DNA of 10,008 nt from NCBI GenBank assembly GCA_910586455.1, contig CAJUHX010000068.1, forward strand, positions 1 to 10,008. The letters are read 5' to 3'. The notes under the pieces are model-generated. The model did not search any database. It had not been told where the DNA came from and saw nothing but the letters and a program-made list of their open reading frames with translations. Shown piece by piece: positions 6,683 through 10,008 of this stretch (position 1 is the first letter of the stretch; every line of letters starts with the position of its first letter). A program made the position numbers and the translations under genes. The DNA comes from an uncultured Muribaculaceae bacterium. Lineage in GTDB: Bacteria > Bacteroidota > Bacteroidia > Bacteroidales > Muribaculaceae.

Positions 6683-7891
6683 ATGAAAGCATGCTTTATG
6701 GGGCTTGGCTACATCGGCCTGCCTACCGCAATAATCGCAGCGCGCCACAATATAAAAGTTCATGGAGTTGATATAAACGCAGATGTGGTTGAGAAGACCA
6801 ATGCCGGTGAGCTCCACATTATTGAACCCGGCCTTGGCGAAATGCTCAAGGAAGTGGTGAGCAATGGTTCACTTTATGCCGCCTCCTCGCCGGCGGAATC
6901 CGACGCTTACTTTATGGTAGTGCCCACACCGTTCAAGGGCAACAACCACCAGCCCGACCTGTCGTATGTCGAGGCGGCAACCCGCGCCGTGATTCCCTTT
7001 CTCAAGGCCGGCGACCTCTATGTAATAGAGTCGACCTCGCCGGTAGGCACTACCGAGAAGATGGCAGAGCTGATTTTTGCCGAACGTCCGGAACTTAAAG
7101 ACAAAATCTATATAGCCTACTGCCCCGAGCGTGTTCTGCCCGGCAATGTAATATACGAGCTGGTGCACAACGACCGCGTGATAGGCGGCATCGACGAGCC
7201 ATCCACCCGCAAGGCTATGGAATTCTACTCCATATTCGTCAAAGGCACCCTGCATCCGACCAACGCCCGGACAGCCGAGATGTGCAAACTTACCGAGAAT
7301 TCCTCGCGCGATGTACAGATAGCCTTTGCCAACGAACTGTCGTTTATCTGCGACAAAGCCGGTATCAACGTGTGGGACCTTATAAGCCTGGCCAACAAGC
7401 ATCCGCGTGTAAACATACTGCAGCCCGGCTGTGGAGTGGGCGGACACTGCATAGCCGTGGACCCATATTTCATAACATCGGCTTATCCTGAGGAAGCAAA
7501 GCTTATAGCAACCGCTCGCCGCGTAAACGACTATAAGGCCGACTGGTGCGCCGAAAAGGTTGTAAACGCATTGCTGCGCTTCGAACTCGAACACGGACGC
7601 AAACCCGTGGTGGCTATGATGGGCGTGGCGTTCAAACCCGATATCGACGACTTGCGCGAAAGTCCCGCCAAGTATATCATAACCAAAGTGATGCATTCAT
7701 CGAACAATGCACGTATAATGGTGGTGGAGCCTAACATCAAGGAGCATCATGTGTTTAAACTTACCGACTACCGCGAGGCTTATGACAAGGCCGACATTGT
7801 GGTGTTCCTGACCGCACACACACCGTTCAGGCAATTGCCGTGGACCGATGAGAAGATTATACTCGACTTCTGCGGCATATTCAAAAAGTAA
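6683..7891 (+). CDS. wecC: UDP-N-acetyl-D-mannosamine dehydrogenase
   Basis: It oxidises UDP-ManNAc to UDP-ManNAcA with NAD+, the step after WecB. Features: Rossmann motif GLGYIGLP (7-14); VPTPFKG (80-86); ESTSPVG (116-122); IAYCPERVLPG (144-154); the family block NARTAEMCKLTENSSRD (194-210); INILQPG-like VNILQPG (243-249); GVGGHCIAVDPYF (251-263) with catalytic Cys256; and FKPDIDDLRESP near the start of the C-terminal domain. These blocks are closer to E. coli WecC than to other UDP-sugar dehydrogenases, and the 402-aa length is close to the enterobacterial protein (about 420). It heads a tight cluster: wecG starts 3 nt after its stop. Having WecB and WecG alongside supports the ManNAc specificity over a GlcNAc or GalNAc dehydrogenase. 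An alternative name, capsular-type mnaB, would describe the same reaction. Confidence 0.95.
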   Translation: MKACFMGLGYIGLPTAIIAARHNIKVHGVDINADVVEKTNAGELHIIEPGLGEMLKEVVSNGSLYAASSPAESDAYFMVVPTPFKGNNHQPDLSYVEAATRAVIPFLKAGDLYVIESTSPVGTTEKMAELIFAERPELKDKIYIAYCPERVLPGNVIYELVHNDRVIGGIDEPSTRKAMEFYSIFVKGTLHPTNARTAEMCKLTENSSRDVQIAFANELSFICDKAGINVWDLISLANKHPRVNILQPGCGVGGHCIAVDPYFITSAYPEEAKLIATARRVNDYKADWCAEKVVNALLRFELEHGRKPVVAMMGVAFKPDIDDLRESPAKYIITKVMHSSNNARIMVVEPNIKEHHVFKLTDYREAYDKADIVVFLTAHTPFRQLPWTDEKIILDFCGIFKK

Positions 7892-7894
7892 TAA

Positions 7895-8593
7895 ATGGAA
7901 AAAATAAAGCTGCGTAACGTAGAAGTATATCCCTTCAGGAGTGCCGACGACCTCATAGACTATGCCGACGAACACAAAGGCATACTTGTGGCCGTCAACG
8001 CCGAGAAAATATTGAACGCCAACGAGGTGACGCTGCCCATAATCAACGGCAACATTGCCTATTGCGACGGCTCCGGCGCCGTGCTGGCAGCACACCAGAA
8101 GGGTGCGCCGCAGGCGGTGAAGATAGCCGGCTGTGAATTATGGCTGAAGATAGTGGAGCGCTTTGCAGGAAAGCGCTCGTTCTACATTATCGGCGGCAAA
8201 AAAGCCGTGAACGATGCCACAGTGGAGCGCCTGCGCCACGACTATCCGGGCATTGACATAGTAGGCCACCGCGACGGCTATCTGCGCACAGCCGATGAAC
8301 GCCGTGCGCTCATCGACGATGTCGCAGTCAGTAAGCCCGATGTGGTTTTCGTGGCCATGGGTTCGCCGGCACAGGAAATACTGATGTCCGAAATGCTTGC
8401 CCGCCACAAAGCCATATATCAGGGGCTCGGCGGCAGCTTCGACGTTTATACCGGTGTAGTAAAGCGGGCGCCGAAATGGTGGATTGACCATAACGCCGAG
8501 TTTGCCTACCGCCTTATTCGCCAGCCCAAGCGCATTACACGCAATGCTAAATTCGTGAAATATGCCTGGTGGCTGCTCTGGAAAAAATTCTGA
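7895..8593 (+). CDS. wecG: WecG/TagA/CpsF-family glycosyltransferase, probable ManNAcA transferase
   Basis: In E. coli WecG transfers ManNAcA from UDP-ManNAcA to undecaprenyl-PP-GlcNAc (lipid I of enterobacterial common antigen) at the inner face of the cytoplasmic membrane. Motifs: LVAVNAEKIL (31-40); CDGSGAVLA (57-65), where D58 matches the proposed catalytic Asp of TagA enzymes; SFYIIGGKK (95-103); AMGSPAQE (154-161); GLGGSFDVYTGVVKRAP (177-193); and RLIRQPKRITR (206-216). The end (AKFVKYAWWLLWKKF, 218-232) is aromatic and basic, like the appendage that docks TagA to the membrane. At 232 aa it has the normal length. TagA itself uses ManNAc and CpsF other sugars, but the position between wecC and wecB argues for ManNAcA. 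The acceptor in this organism is inferred. wecB starts 3 nt downstream. Confidence 0.9.
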   Translation: MEKIKLRNVEVYPFRSADDLIDYADEHKGILVAVNAEKILNANEVTLPIINGNIAYCDGSGAVLAAHQKGAPQAVKIAGCELWLKIVERFAGKRSFYIIGGKKAVNDATVERLRHDYPGIDIVGHRDGYLRTADERRALIDDVAVSKPDVVFVAMGSPAQEILMSEMLARHKAIYQGLGGSFDVYTGVVKRAPKWWIDHNAEFAYRLIRQPKRITRNAKFVKYAWWLLWKKF

Positions 8594-8596
8594 CAG

Positions 8597-9745
8597 ATGA
8601 AAAAAGTAATGCTCATATTCGGCACACGGCCCGAAGCCATAAAAATGGCTCCGCTTGTAAAGGCATTCCAGGCCCGTGCCGACCAATTCGAAACCATAGT
8701 TACCGTAACCGGACAGCACCGCCAGATGCTCGATCAGGTACTTGACCTGTTTGAAATCACGCCCGACTACGACCTCGACATCATGAAGCCCGGCCAGGAC
8801 CTCTTCGACGTAACCTCGCGTGTACTCACCGGCATGCGCGACGTTCTTGACCGAGCCAAGCCCGACCTGGTACTCGTACACGGCGATACCTCGACATCGA
8901 CTGCAGCTGCCCTTGCGGCATTCTACCGTCAGATTCCGGTCGGACACGTGGAGGCCGGACTGCGTACCGGCGACATATATTCGCCATGGCCCGAGGAGAT
9001 GAACCGTCTGATTACAAGTCGTATAGCCACACTTAATTTCTCTCCTACCGAGCAGGCCCGCCAGAATCTGCTGTGCGAGAATGTGGCGCCGGAGAAAATC
9101 GCTGTTACCGGCAATACTGTAATCGACGCATTGCAAATGGTTGTAGACAAAATCGAAAATACTCCCGGTCTGGAAGACGAAGTAAAACGCCGGATAAAGG
9201 ATTCGGGCTACGACCTTGGCCTTCAGGACAGTGGCCGCAGGCTGATACTTATCACCGGCCACCGCCGCGAGAACTTTGGCAACGGCTTCATGCGTATCTG
9301 CCACGCCATCAGAGAACTTGCCGCCAAATATCCCGATGTTGACCTGCTTTATCCCATGCACCTCAACCCAAATGTGCGCAAACCCATTGCCGAGGTGTTC
9401 AGCGGTAATACACCTGCGAACGTGCATTTCATAGAGCCGCTCGAATATCTGCCGTTTGTGTATCTGCAAAAGCGCAGCTATCTGATTCTGACAGACAGCG
9501 GCGGCATACAGGAAGAAGCTCCATCTCTTGGCAAGCCGGTACTGGTGATGCGCGAGGTGACAGAGCGCCCCGAAGCCCTTGAGGCCGGTACAATCCGCCT
9601 GGTGGGCACCGACGACCGCAAGATTGTCGACGAAGCATCGCGCTTCCTCGACGATGCGGCTTACTATCATGCCAATTCGCTTATAGCCAACCCGTATGGC
9701 GACGGGCAAGCCTGCTCCAGAATCATTGATTTCATCAAGTTGTGA
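8597..9745 (+). CDS. wecB: UDP-N-acetylglucosamine 2-epimerase (non-hydrolysing)
   Basis: It interconverts UDP-GlcNAc and UDP-ManNAc and supplies the substrate of the adjacent WecC. GT-B fold signatures: FGTRPEAIKMAPL (8-20); TGQHRQML (38-45); VHGDTSTSTAAA (94-105; D97); HVEAGLRTGDIYSPWPEE (117-134; E119 and E133/E134 correspond to catalytic acids); TGHRRENFG (220-228; H222); YPMHLNP (252-258); and TDSGGIQEEAPSLGKPVLVMR (299-319), the UDP-binding segment. The 382-aa length is normal for the bacterial enzyme (about 376). No hydrolase or kinase domain is attached, so it is not the sialic-acid-type hydrolysing form. It is the last gene before a run of hairpins, so it probably ends the operon. 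Confidence 0.97.
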   Translation: MKKVMLIFGTRPEAIKMAPLVKAFQARADQFETIVTVTGQHRQMLDQVLDLFEITPDYDLDIMKPGQDLFDVTSRVLTGMRDVLDRAKPDLVLVHGDTSTSTAAALAAFYRQIPVGHVEAGLRTGDIYSPWPEEMNRLITSRIATLNFSPTEQARQNLLCENVAPEKIAVTGNTVIDALQMVVDKIENTPGLEDEVKRRIKDSGYDLGLQDSGRRLILITGHRRENFGNGFMRICHAIRELAAKYPDVDLLYPMHLNPNVRKPIAEVFSGNTPANVHFIEPLEYLPFVYLQKRSYLILTDSGGIQEEAPSLGKPVLVMREVTERPEALEAGTIRLVGTDDRKIVDEASRFLDDAAYYHANSLIANPYGDGQACSRIIDFIKL

Positions 9746-9750
9746 GGGCG

Positions 9751-9777
9751 TCCCGCCGTCACCCGTAAGCGGTGGGA
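9751..9777 (+). terminator. Stem-loop directly after wecB, possible terminator
   Basis: TCCCGCCG (9751-9758) can pair with 9770-9777 over 8 bp including one G-U wobble, around a loop of about 11 nt. It begins 5 nt after the wecB stop. No U-run follows on the plus strand (the next bases are mostly A), so it is not a textbook intrinsic terminator. It may protect the 3' end of the message. It shares CCCGCCGTC (9752-9760) with the palindrome at 9906-9924. Confidence 0.35.
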
Positions 9778-9803
9778 TAAAAATGACTTGCCTTGTGTGA
9801 GCG

Positions 9804-9867
9804 TCGCCCGTCGGGGACGACGGGCGAGTACGAACGTTTGTACGTCCCCGTCGTTCCCGACGGGGGC
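9804..9867. repeat. REP/BIME-like element: two inverted hairpins around a central palindrome
   Basis: Three palindromes lie end to end. Hairpin A has 10-bp perfect arms (9804-9813 and 9818-9827) and a GGGA loop. The centre, GTACGAACGTTTGTAC (9828-9843), is a 16-bp palindrome apart from one G/T pair. Hairpin B has arms 9844-9853 and 9858-9867 (8 perfect pairs, then G-U and G-C) and a TTCC loop. A on the minus strand and B on the plus strand align over about 32 positions with few mismatches, so the whole is also one large inverted repeat. Each hairpin, read outward, is immediately preceded by GTAC, as REP sequences are preceded by a GTAG-type tetranucleotide. No coding gene is convincing here. 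Copy number in the genome cannot be seen. Confidence 0.7.
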
Positions 9868-9905
9868 TCAGTGCGAGGTTTCTGCCTGAATGTCACGCTG
9901 ATGAA

Positions 9906-9924
9906 CGACGGCGGCCCGCCGTCG
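9906..9924. repeat. Perfect 9-bp GC-rich palindrome
   Basis: CGACGGCGG (9906-9914) and CCGCCGTCG (9916-9924) are perfect reverse complements with a single C between them. As RNA it would fold as an 8-bp stem with a 3-nt loop. It shares the CGACGG core with the hairpins at 9804-9867 and may be a decayed or diverged member of the same repeat group, or a bidirectional terminator. Confidence 0.55.
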
Positions 9925-9959
9925 CAACCCGGTGTGTTATTTCTTACGTTTTCTAAGAG

Positions 9960-9989
9960 AATGTTTGAATTTAAACCAAATTAAACATT
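9960..9989. repeat. A/T-rich stem-loop near the right edge
   Basis: AATGTTTGAATTT (9960-9972) pairs with AAATTAAACATT (9978-9989) over 12 bp with G9967 bulged, around the loop AAACC. It follows an abrupt change from GC-rich to A/T-rich sequence at about 9936. It may belong to the regulatory region of a gene beyond the window. I see no promoter that fits the consensus well, and nothing else identifiable between 9936 and 10008. Confidence 0.35.
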
Positions 9990-10008
9990 AAGTGGCATAA
10001 CAAACCCT

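Noticed and set aside
6869..7696. A 275-codon open frame antisense to wecC
   Set aside because: It is fully inside a gene with all WecC motifs intact and has no independent evidence.
8138..9709. A 523-codon open frame on the minus strand opposite wecG and wecB
   Set aside because: It crosses the junction of two well-supported plus-strand genes, has no recognisable domain, and is explained by their GC-biased codon pattern.
9746..9935. CRISPR array
   Set aside because: The repeats are palindromes of differing sequence and spacing, without regular identical repeats and unique spacers.
9793..9984. A 63-codon plus-strand open frame in the right-hand repeat region
   Set aside because: It reads straight through three palindromes, has no domain, and its codons follow the repeat structure rather than coding bias.

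Overview
The window looks like a chromosomal piece of a Bacteroidales bacterium, possibly Muribaculaceae-like (the family is inference). The clues are promoters of the Bacteroidetes type (a -33 TTTG and a -7 TAnnTTTG), starts preceded by A/T-rich sequence rather than strong Shine-Dalgarno sites, a TonB plug-type motif with a TonB C-terminal signature, a two-ACT SerB, a patatin fused to an outer-membrane barrel, and the Bacteroidetes-style insertions in Ugd.

Left part, minus strand (1-1628): a small, A+T-rich, cysteine-containing exported protein with a TonB-plug-like segment (38-499). Its reading frame stops just before a clear TonB C-terminal signature in another frame that runs off the left edge (1-59), so the locus looks frameshifted or decayed. 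Next is a compact glycerate kinase (657-1628).

Centre, plus strand (1690-6562): serB is divergent from the glycerate kinase across a 61-nt gap that holds a perfect 8-bp inverted repeat. The serB stop overlaps the start of a patatin-like phospholipase with POTRA-like and beta-barrel regions (resembling type Vd autotransporters), and ugd (UDP-glucose 6-dehydrogenase) follows 8 nt later. These three genes are probably one transcription unit.

Right part, plus strand (6683-9745): wecC, wecG and wecB are packed with 3-nt gaps behind their own canonical promoter. Together they convert UDP-GlcNAc to UDP-ManNAc (WecB), oxidise it to UDP-ManNAcA (WecC) and transfer ManNAcA to a lipid-linked acceptor (WecG). 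This is the ManNAcA branch known from enterobacterial common antigen. With Ugd supplying UDP-glucuronate, the region feeds acidic sugars into a surface polysaccharide.

Right end (9746-10008): no convincing gene. It is a dense set of hairpins: a stem right after wecB; a head-to-head pair of REP-like hairpins around a central palindrome, each hairpin preceded by GTAC; a perfect 9-bp palindrome; and an A/T-rich stem-loop. The REP/BIME-like element at 9804-9867 is the most unusual thing in the window. Outside it and the left-edge gene, the genes belong to recognisable families.
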